A stretch of 64,000 nucleotides of DNA, from contig CANTUR010000009.1 in the NCBI GenBank assembly GCA_947683625.1, forward strand, positions 9,809,501-9,873,500, written 5' to 3'. A program made the translations under genes and the position numbers. The notes below the pieces were generated by a model. That model saw only the letters and a program-made list of their open reading frames with translations, had not been told where the DNA came from and searched no databases. This document shows positions 48,261 through 60,609 of this stretch, piece after piece. Each line of letters starts with the position of its first letter. The stretch's first letter is position 1. This DNA is from Mallotus nudiflorus. Lineage: Eukaryota; Streptophyta; Magnoliopsida; Malpighiales; Euphorbiaceae.

Positions 48261-48899
48261 CTCTAGTTTGGAAAAAACTTTCAACAGCTAAACATACATC
48301 ATCACCAATATATCCCAGAAGGATTTATAGAAGCCACCTATAAACCCATCTAGACTTGGGGCACTATAAGCATCCATGTTAAAAACTGTATACTTAATCT
48401 CACATGTAGATAGAAAACATATTCAAAAACCATTTTCTTTATCAGTCACTAAAGATGGCAACATTGACTTAATCATATGAATATTAGAGGATATTGAAGG
48501 AGCCCCTCTATAAAGAGACTTATAAAACTCAAAAATGTGATGCTCAATAATAGTTTTGTCATCAGTAATCACCCTATAAATCTTGAGATGTTAGATTCTA
48601 TGATTAAGATTTTTCTTGACAAATTACTGATGAAAAAAATATGTCTTAGCCTCAGCAGAAAGCCATTTGATTCAACTTTGCTCTTTAAAAAACTCTCTTG
48701 TTACTTAAGAAAAAGATCCAAATCAGCATGGGTAGTGATCTTTTGTCTATAGAGAGCATTAGAAAAACCATAAGTAGAAATCTTATATTGAACTTGCTAC
48801 AAGTGCATAGAAGCTTTATTAATATTCAAATCTAAGCAACCAAAAGCTTTATTATTCCAAATATAGAGAGCTGAGTGAAGCCTTTTTAGCTTGGCTCCA

Positions 48900-49725
48900 A
48901 GAAGCTGAAATGGAGTCAGCACATTAAGAGGCAAATATCAGTTATTATACATAAAATCCCACAGACTAGGATGGTGACCCACACAGCTTGGAACCAAAAT
49001 CTAGAAATAGCCAAATCAGACTTATGACAATGAAGCAACAAAGGAGAATCATCCAAACGATGTCGAGGAAGAACCAAGTAAGAGGTTTCAACCCAAGAAT
49101 TAAAAAACTCCATATTACCTAAAGCCCTATCTAGACAACATTCCATATGATTACAACTATATCGATTATTAGACTAAGTATAATGAGCACCACTTGTAGG
49201 AACATCATATAAAAATAATTATTAATGAAAGCTCTAAAACTCTAAAAAATCAAAATAAGGGCCTAAGGCAAGAGGCTGACTAGTTTTTTCATAAGCACCA
49301 AGTGTGGCATTAAAATCCCCAATGGTACACCAACTATGACTCAAGTTAAATGGGAGACTAAAAAGATATGTCCAAAGGTGCATATGGTAGTTATGCCAAA
49401 TACTACCATAAATAAAAGAAAATATATGGAAAACATTAGTAAATGGAATATCCATCATGATATGCTACTCATGGACATGTAAAAAAGCATAAGAAAGGAC
49501 ACCTCTTTTATGCAAAACACTAATAGAAGGAAGTAGAAAATTATTAATGGAAATTAAATCAAACCCCAAACTATTCTAAAAAGCATGTGACATAGAAGAA
49601 AATAACACCAAAGGTTCAACCAAACTAATGTAATTAAGAGAATATTGTCTACAAAAAGAAAAGAGAGAGTCTTAGGTATCAGAATTCCTTATACCTCTAT
49701 AGTTCCAAAACAACACCTTCATAAA
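48900..49725 (-). pseudogene. LINE endonuclease domain (broken)
   Basis: It begins at VLFWNYRG-like sequence near 49715 and contains WCTIGDFNATLG (about 49310) and LPRHRLDDSPLLLHC (about 49030-49075), both recognisable parts of the endonuclease/phosphatase fold. The latter region usually reads SDHSP and is altered here. Confidence 0.85.
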
Positions 49726-49729
49726 TTAA

Positions 49730-51100
49730 GCTTTCAAGTTTCTTAACTACTCCTTTAGAAAGAGTAACTTTGAATTGCTCCCTCTTGGCCTTTGATTTTT
49801 TTCTCATGACTATAGACCATTATTGCTCTTTTAACTCGGCTTCATCTGCCCATGAGGTTTAACGATCCTCATGATGAGAAGTAATCAAAGCATTATCCTA
49901 TGCTAGATGATGTCATTCTTGAGTACCGGGTTTGATAATAGCCTCTTCGTCCATTGGTTCTCTAACGACTTAAATCTGATGAGAAGTTGGACTATTAACC
50001 ATATTCAAAATGGCCAATGGATTATTAATCTGAACTAAGTTTGAATCCCCTTTAGTTAAAGGACCATCAATGTGCTCATATTGAGAAACAGTATCATCAT
50101 CATATTTTTCAGACTGAGAAGTAATGTTATCATCATGTTGAGAACACTCCACAAGTGTAAGTAAATTATGATTACACAAATCTATAGCATCGGGCTCAGG
50201 GGTTTTAGTCCCCTCCACTCCTAGAAAACCATTAGTATCAACAGTGGCAAAGGGATGATTGCCAACTACTTTGATCTATGTTCCCTCAGAAACAACAGTT
50301 GTAACATCATCCACCTGAGGGGGAATAATTTTAGGATCAGGTGCCACTTCCTTAGTAATGGCATGAAATGATCAAAGACATTATAGATAGGAATTAAATT
50401 ATTATGACAAATTTAGGCTTCCAAATTTTTTAAATGACCTATTTTTTGGGAGCTTCATGTTGGACATTATGTTTATTTGCAAAATGACAAAAAGGAGCAT
50501 CATGTGCAATATTTGAATAAAAGGATTAATATAATTGTAAATTTTCATAAACCACATATAATAAAAAACTTTTTCCAACTTATTGAACAAGCAAATTTTT
50601 TGGCAATGATGATGAGAGATTAACATCAATAAGCAAATACTTGAGAGTTTGTAGACTTCTAAGCGGATGGATCAAAATTTGCTTGCCAATGTTGTAATCT
50701 AAGAATACTTGTCTTCAAGGCAATGGACCCTCTAATCCAGATCAAAATTTTCTCAACAAAAGAATTAAGAATGACATTTTAATAACCACATCCCAAAGAT
50801 ATGAGTTTCCCATTGCCCGATAAGCCCCAAATAGAGAAAAGTGTCTGTTTTAACTACATAATTTTCTAAGGAGTTTCACCTTTCAAAGGTATAATCCGTT
50901 CTATTAGAGCATGCTAACATGATTGTAACTTTTGTTCATAAATGCCTTGATCAATTTTGATCTAATGAGTCCATCAGTAAGGAATCCTGAATCAAGGAAG
51001 ATTTCTGTACTGCTATGGCATATGACTTGAGGGCTGAAGTCTACTTTGAAGGTAGGGGTGCAAACATCTAACTGAGTGCAAACATCAAACTATGGCTAAG
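49730..51100 (-). pseudogene. LINE ORF1-like region (broken)
   Basis: Minus-strand fragments 49970-50218 (acidic, Ser/Asp/Glu-rich) and 50402-50629. The upstream portion, with WETHIFGMWLL-type sequence, vaguely resembles the DUF4283/zinc-knuckle ORF1 of plant LINEs. The assignment rests mainly on position. Confidence 0.5.
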
Positions 51101-51169
51101 GATGTCCATGACAGGAGGGAAAGGCTAGATGGCGACGTGCTCCCCACTCTTCTCCAAAAAGGCCTTTCC

Positions 51170-51181
51170 TATTCATTTACT
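51170..51181. repeat. LINE target-site duplication TATTCATTTACT, right copy
   Basis: It is followed by AATACAAAT, similar to the continuation AATATAAAAA after the same site in the intact F-box upstream region. Confidence 0.85.
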
Positions 51182-51227
51182 AATACAAATATATATATTT
51201 TTTGTTTGATATAACTTACATTTTGTT

Positions 51228-51230
<3 letters not shown>

Positions 51231-51265
<35 letters not shown>
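51231..51265. repeat. (TA)n microsatellite
   Basis: About 17 uninterrupted TA repeats. Confidence 0.97.
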
Positions 51266-51268
<3 letters not shown>

Positions 51269-51486
51269 TAAAACTTTTATAAATTTACTAAATTAAATAA
51301 GAAAAGGATGAAAAATGAATTAATTATTCATGAAAACATGCAATGCGGAGATTATAAATTAAATTATTTTTATTTATAAGTCAAGTAAAATTATTTTTAT
51401 ATATAAAATGTTTCTTTAAGCATATATTTAAAAAGTTAGTTCAATACGTAAATATTAATTAATGATAGTTTTTAATAGTACGTTCA

Positions 51487-51514
51487 ATATATATATATAT
51501 ATATATATATATAT
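51487..51514. repeat. (AT)n microsatellite
   Basis: About 14 AT repeats. Confidence 0.97.
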
Positions 51515-52163
51515 CCTTTTCACATATTATTGCCATACTTTTTTTTTCTATATATATATGTGTATATATATATGCATGTATACATAAGATTCAAAATTAA
51601 ATACAAAATACAGAAAAGCATCAAAGTTCATTTATGATTTTGATGGGTGCATAATAAGATTGAGATCTCTTCATTTTCAGTCAAGAAATTGAAAACTAGT
51701 GTTCATCCTTCTAGGTTATTTTACTTGAATGAATTTGACAAATTACAAAAACATAAGAGCGGTTAAATTATGCCAATCACTCACAAAATATTTACATACG
51801 CTGCCTTTTACTTGTGTGCACTCAAAAAAATAAAATAAAAAAATTTATTTTTTGTTTACAGTGAACTTAAATCACACAATATTGTCATATAGAGATAATT
51901 TTTATTAAAAGAGTAATTAATCATTTCTTATAATCTTAAAATTAATTGTGGGTATAAAATTTTTTTTATATATATATTTTTTAGAATTTATTTTAGAGTA
52001 GAGAAAAATTAATTATAAATAATATTTAAAGAGTATTGTATAATAATTATTTAAATAAAAAATGTATTGAAATTGTAATAAATTTATTAAATTATTAATA
52101 TTGAATTGCTATGCAAACAAAGAATACTTTAAATTTTGAATAATAATAATAACGAAGGAAAAA

Positions 52164-52565
52164 TACAATAATTAACCATGTAGTTTTCAAATTTTGTAAA
52201 ATTGATTCTGACGTATTTTCAGTGACTATTTAGTACACTATGAATTTTCCATTAGCAAATATTGACCAAAGCTTGTAATACTATTTGACAAGGTGACATG
52301 GTAGAACACATGACGACTGATGTGGACTACTTATACAGTTGGGCTATAATATTTAAAGAGAAATGTACAAGTTTCTACCTTATGATTTGGAGTTTTGGAA
52401 AATTGATTTCATGGTATTTTCAATAACAATTTACTACCCAATAGTTTTTTTCGGTTAGCAAATACCAAATAAAGCATGTGATACTATTTAACAAGGTGAT
52501 GAGGCAACACATGTGGTGATTGACATGAACAACTTATATGGTTGGGTTGCATTATTTTTTAAAAA
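52164..52565. repeat. Old imperfect direct repeat, two copies of about 200 bp
   Basis: The stretch from AAATTGATT through ACTATTTGACAAGGTGA to TATACAGTTGGGCT (about 52164-52364) recurs as AAATTGATT, ACTATTTAACAAGGTGA, TATATGGTTGGGTT (about 52365-52565) with many substitutions. No coding capacity is evident. Confidence 0.75.
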
Positions 52566-52613
52566 AGTGAACAATGTCATATGACTTGAATCCCTAAAAA
52601 TAATGATGTTCCC

Positions 52614-52782
52614 CACTATAAGAAAATTGATCTATAACAGGAGGAAATTTCGTCACTAAATATATGAATACCATCATTAGAACTCTTTAATGATGATAAA
52701 ATGTTTGTCATGGCCCCCTATAATTGCCTCTCCTGTTAAAAGTAATTAATGATGGGAAATGGTTCCCTTCATTAAATGTAAT
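52614..52782. mobile_element. CACTA-like DNA transposon end (fragment)
   Basis: CACTATAAGAAAA closely matches the plant CACTA terminal inverted repeat CACTACAAGAAAA. It is followed by sub-terminal-repeat-like sequence (TTTCGTCACTAAA, TTAATGATGGGAAATGG). Only one end is visible; the Del/Tekay-like LTR begins at 52783. Confidence 0.55.
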
Positions 52783-52945
52783 TGTAATAACCCAAATATT
52801 TTAAATTATTTATATAAATATTGAGGTTTTCAAGAATATAAAATTTTCTTTATTTTATGTTGTTATAGTTGGTATATTAAATTATTATACTTAAGAATTG
52901 CATTGGAAACTATTAACATTATTATATACTTAAATTATCTACTAT

Positions 52946-52953
<8 letters not shown>

Positions 52954-52999
<46 letters not shown>
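52954..52999. repeat. (TA)n microsatellite in the Del/Tekay-like LTR
   Basis: About 23 TA repeats, preceded by CACACACA. Confidence 0.95.
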
Positions 53000-53002
<3 letters not shown>

Positions 53003-53886
53003 CATACACATGGTTGTATCCTATCTAAACTACTTTATATATATATATACATAATTATATGTGTGGCTTAGGATTTGTAAGAAGGGAAAAATCAGTCAAC
53101 TCCTTCCCTTTCTTTCTTTCTTTCTCTCGTTATGTTTTTCTTTCTTTACCATTCATGCCATTTTTTTTCTTCTTCTTCCCATCTTCGTGCGCATGTCCAG
53201 TAGCTACCTGCCCTTCTTCATCTGCTTCTTCTTCCTTCTGAGTCGTCCCTGCAGCGCGCTTGAAGCTGCATAAGGCAGCAACTATAGCAACTTCATAAGG
53301 CAGCAACAAGACCAGAAAACAGCAGCAACAACAGCTTTGTGAGGCAGCAGCACGAATAAGGCAGCAACAGCGGCTGCATGAGGTAGTAAAACGAGTAGAG
53401 GAAGCAGCAACAACAGGTCCAGCATCGTGCAGAAGCAGCAGTAGGCCAGCAGGGCAGATCGGCAGTAAGGGCAGCAACCTCCATTCTTTCTGCAGTGACA
53501 ACCAACATAATTACTGCCCCAACCTGTTGTCACCTGAAAATTCTGCAGCTCAAACTTGCTGTAGCAGCTCTCCTTTGCTTTGTTTTGGAGCTTGAAGTAA
53601 GTTAGTGAATTAGTAGTTAGTTAGCTTTAGGTTAGATTTAGTTAGTTTTAGTTGTTTGTTAATTGATTTGGTTAATTTTAGGTTGTTTTGGGTTTTTGGG
53701 TTAGTTTTTGATGTTGTTAATGCTGAATTGTTTGGTTGTTTATGAAAAAATTTTAATTTAATTATTTAGGGTAATTTTGGTTGATTAATGTATGTTTAGT
53801 GATTGGTTTAAGTTATTGAAGTAAAATTTGGTTAAGAGTGTATAAGAAATTAGTTAGATTAGTTGATTGAGATTATGAGATTTTAG

Positions 53887-53918
<32 letters not shown>

Positions 53919-55039
53919 TATCTTTAAGTGTTATGTATATTTTATTAATGTGATTAACTAACTATTTTTGGTTGAGTATTGGAGTTAATTAGTGTTAGTA
54001 TATTTTGTTAGTAATTTTAGTAGTTATAAACTAATTTTGTTAATTTATCTAATATTTCTTTTAGAAAAGTATTATATTATGTAAATTTTGATATAATGAA
54101 TAAATGGTGTGTTTTGTAGATATGATAATTAAATACTATGTTTTAATTGTTTTGAGACAAAATGAGGCATTAAAATAATTTTTATAAATTATTTATTATT
54201 TTAGTTAATTAATACTAACCATTTTTGAAAATTTATTCAAAATTAAATTATTTATTGTTTTGTGGGTTGAATGAGTTTTTAATTAATATTTTGGTATATT
54301 TAATCTAGATGGGTAATTATAGTTGGAATTTGTCTATTTTTATATTGGATATTTGGAAAGTTAAATTGTTATTAATATTATATTATTATTTGAAATTTAT
54401 TGTATTTTGGTGAACCTCGGTTGGGAATTGTATAGTCTGGGGTCCTAACCTAAGGTGTTGTACCATTGTGAATTTTGAAGTGTGTTTATTTGCAAGATTG
54501 ACTCTACTTCGGTAGAGGGATGTCCATTTTGCAGAGAAAACTTTGCCGAATTTTTGGTAGATTTCTCGTAAAAGATGACACCGGGTCAATCCTAAAAATT
54601 TTATTCTAAGTACGAATCGAGTCTTCCTTAAAAACTCTAGAAGTTAGGTTTCTATTTTCTAATTGTCATTTCCTTTTCTGTCTTTTAGTTGCCCCTCCAG
54701 TCGTGTCTACCAGTCGAGGTCGGACACGACGTGTCAAAGGAGCACCTTTATCTTGTAAGTTAATATTTGATTTGAGTGTCGGATTTTTAATTTAAATTAT
54801 ATTAAATTTTTATGAATTTAATTTCATGAGATTCTAGTCAGCATTATTCATATGATCTTGCATGATTTAATTTATAGCTTATTTATTGTATTTTATTTAT
54901 TTATCTATTTTATTTATTGTAATTTCATGGTTTTATTTATTTTCTTTTATCTTTTAAATAAACCACGGTAGAACAGGCTACCTGATGGGTTTCATCAGGA
55001 CCATGTGCGCACCGGTAAAATATGTGATTATTTAATTAT

Positions 55040-55235
55040 ATTACTGGGGTCGATGGTCTGGTACTGCTTTGCTCTCGGACACCGCCAGTATAATTTTAAA
55101 TTATATTATTAAATCACTGGGGCCGATGGTCTGGTGATGCTTTACTCTCGGACACCGCCAATGATATTGGATTAAGAGATATGACTGCGACTATGTATCC
55201 TGGTGATGCTTTGCTCTCAGGATCCGGCAGTCTTG
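55040..55235 (+). repeat. Three imperfect repeats in the Del/Tekay-like LTR
   Basis: Units starting near 55046, 55110 and 55188 share GG-T-CTGGTGATGCTTTGCTCT followed by C(G/A)GGA. The third is shorter and more diverged. They lie in GC-richer DNA than the rest of the LTR. Confidence 0.8.
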
Positions 55236-55921
55236 GATATGAGTGAGTCATAGGACTAGAAAAAAAATTAATTATAAATTGGATTCTACCAAATTTTTAT
55301 ACTAAAATGATTTTAAAAGATATTTAAATATTTATTTCTTCTCTTTTTTTTTTTAAAAAAAGCATTTATTATATGTATACCAATGGTTAAATAAAATTAT
55401 ATTATATTATATTTTCATAAAATTTATTTTAATGAGGTTTTCAAATCACATTCATTTTCTTTATGAACTTGCTCAGTGAGGTCTGACTCCCCTCAATTTA
55501 TTTTTCAGGAGTTTGGGAGTTTACTATTAGGCCTACTTCTCTTCGCCGTGTAGCTTCATCACCGGCTATTCTTTGTAGGTCTATCTAGTTATAATGTATT
55601 TACTTTCGTGTACCACAGTAGAGGAAATTGTATAACTGCATATTTAGTCAAGATTTAATGTACTCATAACTTATGTATTGAGATACTATTTGTATAATTG
55701 ATGTTTGCTTATTTTATCCCATTCACTGATATTATGATTTAAATTATATTAAGAAAAATCATTTTGATAATATGCATTGAGATTTTATTATTTATTGTAA
55801 GGATTAAAAAAAAAAATTCCGTGAATTTTTCCTTAAAGGCTTACTATGGGTTTCGGTGGCTTTATGCTTTCCCATTCCCTAGTGCCGGTCACGTGCCCCT
55901 GCGTTCGGGTTGTGACAAAGT

Positions 55922-55933
55922 TGGTATCAGAGC
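55922..55933 (+). promoter_or_regulatory. Primer-binding site, initiator tRNA-Met
   Basis: TGGTATCAGAGC, the standard complement to the 3' end of plant initiator tRNA-Met, four bases after the LTR. Confidence 0.93.
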
Positions 55934-56093
55934 TTTGGCTCATTTTCCATGCTTTTGACTATCAATGTCTGTCTTTTTCTCATAATACTGCGGTACTTAG
56001 GTCATTGAACGTTGTTGTTGATCTCTTGTCTTTTGGTTTCAACATCTGAGTCTGTATTCTTGTCTTGAATCTTGGTTTTCTTATCTTTTCAGA

Positions 56094-56776
56094 ATGAGGC
56101 GTGCTTGAAATGCCCCTGTTGTAGATGTAGAACCTAATGACGGTGAGCAGTCATTTCAAGATGAGATTCTCCCTCCTGCCCCTCGACCTAGAGGTAGGGG
56201 TAGAGGTAGAGGTAGGGGTAGAGCTAGAGTGGTAGCAGCTCAGAGGTAGGATCAGCCTCTAGTAGAGCCTCAGATTCCAGCAGAGGACCCTGCAGTCTTT
56301 ACAGCTAGCATGGCGGGTATTAACTAGGGCTTGGCAGCTCTTAATCAAGCGATGCCCATTGTGCAGTAGATGCTTCAGTGACAGACTCAGGGGATGTCAG
56401 ATGCTGATGCAGCTTTATTATACTCTAGAGTGGGGTGAGTTCACTTTGATGGTACTAGGGATTCGTTGGATTTCATTAATACCATCGAGTCCAGGACCAG
56501 ATCTGGGTATTCTGATTACTAGAGGATTATGATCGCGGAGCTATCAGTCTCAGCAGCAGCTCAGGACTGGTTTATGTAGTCCATTCAGCCTTTCATGACG
56601 ACGATGACATTGTTGGGATTTAAAGAGCAATTCATGAGATTCTTCTGTCCTTCATCCATGCGAGAGAACTATAGATGGCAGCTGCTTAACATTGATAGGA
56701 GAGATCGATCAGTGGAGGACTATACTCAAGAGTTCTACAGACTGATGAGGCATGCTGAGGACGTGAGGCAGGATGT
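56094..56776 (+). pseudogene. gag: Del/Tekay-like gag, N-terminal part (broken, cut by copia insertion)
   Basis: An ATG at 56094 opens the gag frame, with TGA five codons in (ARG CGA to TGA type) and further stops. A run of Arg/Gly (PRGRGRGRGRGRARV) precedes the gag domain, whose best part is LLGFKEQFMRFFCP to DRRDRSVEDYTQEF (56620-56745). The 56595 frame is in register with the 56094 ATG. Homology stops at about 56776, where the copia LTR begins. Confidence 0.85.
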
Positions 56777-57672
56777 TGTTAGAAATCAGTTATGGTATTT
56801 AGACATAAATACATGTGTTGTAAGCACAAGTCTAAATAGAGTAAATTTCAAAAATTTTCTCATCATAACCCTTCATAAAATGAAGAATTTCATTTGCCCA
56901 GGATTCAAATTGCATTGAAATACACAACTAAATAAATTAAGCAATATACAAATAAATAATTAATTAATTATTAGTTTGTAAACTTACTTGTTGTAGAGCT
57001 TAGTATTCCTTGTATTTGATTCCTTGAATCAAATGCTTAGCCCTCCAAATGTAAGGCCTCTAGTTTGAAACACCAAAGCCTTATCTATCACTTACTTGTG
57101 TTAATTAAACTTAGTAACTTGTACTAATTTAATTAAGAGCACAAGTATAGAGTATATGTTTAGTATATGTTGTGTTTATTTTTGGTTTATGATCTTATCA
57201 TAACCAAAATCACTTAGTGAATTTTACTTAACTCTTTAAGCAAAAATTCACTTAAGCATTATCTTTCCTCTCTTATCACTTACCAAGTCTCTTGACTTGC
57301 CTTAGATATATCAAAGATATATGTGTAGTAATTTTCCACTAAGGAAAAGTATGAATTAATTAATTAAGTGATTATTAAGTATGCCACCTTAGGTATACAC
57401 CTAACCATCTAAATGATTAAAAATGACACCTTAGGCATACTTTAGAAATATCCACTTAATTACTATGACACCTTGCTTAATTCAATAATTAAGCTTGCCA
57501 CCTACACATATTAATGTATAAATTTGTATGTAAAGTATACATCAAATGTATTAATTTACATATTCAATTATACATATACATAGATATGGACTTTAATTAA
57601 TCTTAGGTCCAAAACAAATTTTGGCCTATGTCCAAACCAATTTGGACCATTAACATAAGTCCATAAATAAAT

Positions 57673-57720
<48 letters not shown>

Positions 57721-58978
57721 TAATTTAATATATATTAATTAATATCAATATTAATTAAATATTAATTAATAAATAATACTCTTATTTGAATTAGATTTCA
57801 TGATATACTAGAATCATTGTTCAAAACATAAATCTAATTCTATTAATCTTGATTAATTGATTAAACTCTTTTAATCAATAATTAGATTAATACAATAGTG
57901 AATAAATAAAACTCTTTAAGGTGTGACTTACTAGGTTCATGTCTAAATGGGAATGAGAAAATATAATATTAACATTTAATATTATTTGAAACTCTTTTAA
58001 ATTCTAAATGTGAAAATCCCAATTATTCACATTTAGTTCTCATAAGCTGTAAGTGACCCCTAGTATCGATATCACAACTACCCAATTAGAAATGAATGCA
58101 TATTATGATTCACACGAACCTGATCATAATTACCGTGCACTAAATTCCTTTTATTAAAGATCCCAATATAGCCTAGAGTCAAGGTATTATCAAACTCTAA
58201 TAGCTTTATTAGATGACCTCATCATAAGTTTTAATTCTTGATAAAATACAACAAATACTAGAACTCTTTATAGTACTGAAACTCTTTTTCAGACTGTGTT
58301 GTATTTATCCTAGCCAGGAATTTATTCATCAAGAATAAACTTAGATAACATAGGATCTATCCCGATTCACACCAGGTAATGAATCCCATCTTGGTTAAAC
58401 ATTCATCCCTACATTTAACTAATTAGAGTCACCACACACCATATACCCATGTGATGATTAACACAAGTATATAAGCGGTAACAAACTCTAACCACCTAAA
58501 TGTGGATGACTATGTCACCTCAAGTCAAAGGACTATATGCACCATTATAATCTACATTGTGATTGTTGATTATATGTGAATATCCTTGAAATCACAATAT
58601 TAATGTCACCGTTCGATTAACCCATCCAATGAGTATCCACATGTCTATTTTGATTACTCATATCAAGTTGCATGAGTTTCACTACCTCCCACTATTAGTT
58701 TCTCACACTAATCAAGGAAAATAGACAGAGGTGATAGTCTAATTAATATTATCCAAATATTAATTAATTGACTACGAACAATTTATAGTAAATGTACTGA
58801 ATAAATATGTAACTCATATTATCAACTATTTGATAATAAATTTATTCAACATAATACTAAAGGATAAATACTAAAAAACATAACATATTTATTTAAAAGA
58901 ATATTTTATTGCCACAAGGATTATATACAATGTCTAAATAATTACAAGAATGCCACTAGGGCATACCTTATATTAACA
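56777..58978 (-). repeat. Copia 3' LTR (about 2.2 kb)
   Basis: On the minus strand it starts TGTTAATA right after the polypurine tract and ends ...CTAACA (or three bases further, ...ACAACA), giving TGTTA/TAACA inverted ends. The outer border is uncertain by a few bases. It contains a TA tract at 57679-57716. Confidence 0.75.
57679..57716. repeat. (AT)n microsatellite in the copia LTR
   Basis: About 19 AT repeats. Confidence 0.97.
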
Positions 58979-58992
58979 ATCTCCCACTTGCA
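58979..58992 (-). promoter_or_regulatory. Copia polypurine tract
   Basis: Minus strand GCAAGTGGGAGAT directly before the LTR start; GTGGGAGATT is a usual copia form. It overlaps the end of the pol stop codon region. Confidence 0.8.
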
Positions 58993-59580
58993 CTAGTGCC
59001 ATTTACTACAATATTTAAGACCCATCTTTTCAAGATGACCATCTAACTGTAGTTGTGTGAGCACTTTAGTTAGTGGATCAGTAAGATTGTTAGCTGAAGC
59101 TACCTTTTGGACGACCACTTCGCCCTTGCCAACAAGTTCTCTAATAATATGAAAATGCCTTTCTATATGTTTGGATTTCTGGTGAGACCTTTGTTCCTTT
59201 GCCAATGTAATGGCTCTATTGTTGTCACAATAGAGAGAAATTGGAAACTCAATGGAAGGAACAACTTGTAGTTCTATAATGAACTTCCTAATCCAAACAA
59301 CTTCTTTAGTAGCATCTGATGCAGCTATATACTCAGCTTCTGTAGTGGAATCAGCAGTGATACTTTGTTTGGAACTTTTCCAGCTCACTGCACTGCCATT
59401 ACAGATGAAAACAAACCCGGATATAGACTTTCTATCATCCATGTCTGATTGAAAATCAGAATCTGTAAAGCCATTAATCTGTAAATCACCTTCTCTATAA
59501 GTTAAGATCAAATCTTTAGTTCTTCTTAAGTACTTAAAGATTGATTTAATAACTATCCAGTGTTCTAAACCTGGATTAGA
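58993..59580 (-). pseudogene. Copia RNase H
   Basis: FTDSDFQSDMDDRKSISGFVF, SWKSSKQSITADSTTEAEYIA and LYCDNNRAITLA give the catalytic D-E-D set. It is separated from RT by the TAA at 59581. Confidence 0.93.
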
Positions 59581-60609
59581 TTAAAACCTACTAGTCACAC
59601 TAACAGCATAGGCAATGTCAGGCCTAGTACACAACATAGGATACATTAAGCTTCCTATTGCTGAAGCATAAGGAACTTTAGCCATTTGTTCCATTTCCTC
59701 GGGTGTCTTGGGAGACATACTCTTGGATAAATGAACACCATGCCTAAATGGTAACAATCCTCTCTTGGATTCAAGCATATTGAACCTCTTCAATATCTTT
59801 TCCAAGTAAAGACTTTGGGATAAACCTATCATTCTCTTCGATCTATCTCTATAGAGTCGAATCCCGAGAATATAAGTTGCCTCCCCTAAGTCTTTCATAG
59901 AGAAAGTTTTAGATAACCAGACTTTTACAGAAGTCATCATTCCTATATCATTTCCAATTAATAAAATATCATCCACATACAAGACTAGGAAAGTGATTTG
60001 ACTCCCACTAACCTTCTTGTAAACACAAGGCTCAACTTGATTCTTTATGAAATCATAAGAACAAATAGCCTCATCAAAATGATGATTCCAACTCTTGGAA
60101 GCTTGCTTTAAGCCATAGATTGATCTATTAAGATTACACACTTTAGAGCTTTCCTTGGATTCAAAACCCTTAGGTTGCTCCATGAAAATTTCTTCCTTAA
60201 GATAACCATTAAGGAATGCAGTCTTGACATCCATTTGCCAAACCTCATAATCATAGTGTGCAGCTATAGCTAAAAGAATTTGAATGGATTTAAGCATGGC
60301 TACTGGAGAAAAGGTCTCTTCATAATTGATCCCTTCTCTTTGGCGAAACCCTTTCGCCACAAGCCTAACTTTAAAGTTGTTAACCTTTCCATCTGCATCG
60401 GTCTTTCTTTTGAAGATCCATTTACATCCAATAGGTACAATACCTATTAGAGGATCAACAAGTGTCCAGACTTCATTTTCATACATGGAATCCATTTCTG
60501 TTCTCATAGCATCAATCCATTTAGAAGAATCTTTATCAGATAAAGCTTCTTCATATGTGGTAGGATCATCTATATGAAGACTATCTTCATGAGCATGCAA
60601 CTTTTGCAT
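59581..60609 (-). pseudogene. Copia reverse transcriptase
   Basis: An uninterrupted 342-codon stretch. RT landmarks are WIFKRKTDADG, VAKGFRQREGINYEETFSPV, QMDVKTAFLNGYL, SIYGLKQAS and the catalytic LYVDDILLIGND (near 59955-59990). It is the best-preserved domain in the element. Confidence 0.95.

Larger units (their letters stand above)
45447..51169 (-). mobile_element. L1-type LINE (5723 bp), minus strand, decayed
   Basis: It is bounded by a 12-bp target-site duplication. A short T-run next to the left copy corresponds to the A-tail of a minus-strand element. Read on the minus strand it has an ORF1-like region (about 51100-49730), endonuclease, reverse transcriptase and a C-terminal RNase H, the order of plant L1 elements. 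The near full length with both duplications suggests one insertion event. Many stops break both reading frames. Confidence 0.9.
51182..52163. other. AT-rich non-coding region
   Basis: No gene is seen. It includes TA tracts at 51231-51265 and 51487-51514. The first tens of bases may be the far end of the duplicated F-box upstream region. Confidence 0.5.
52783..55917 (+). repeat. Del/Tekay-like Ty3/gypsy 5' LTR (about 3135 bp)
   Basis: It starts TGTAATAACCC and ends GGGTTGTGACA, four bases before an initiator-Met primer site. Both ends and the >3-kb length are typical of the Del/Tekay chromovirus lineage. It includes a CAG/CAA-rich block (about 53270-53470) and three imperfect repeats with CTCTCGGACACCGCCA-type motifs (55040-55235). 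The partner 3' LTR is not in the window. Confidence 0.88.

Noticed and set aside
47894..48752. Plus-strand frames of 65-71 codons
   Set aside because: They are antisense to the LINE reverse transcriptase and endonuclease regions.
53059..53533. Phe-rich plus-strand and Cys/Ala/Leu-rich minus-strand frames
   Set aside because: They arise from pyrimidine tracts and the CAG/CAA-rich block inside an LTR; no domain is recognisable.
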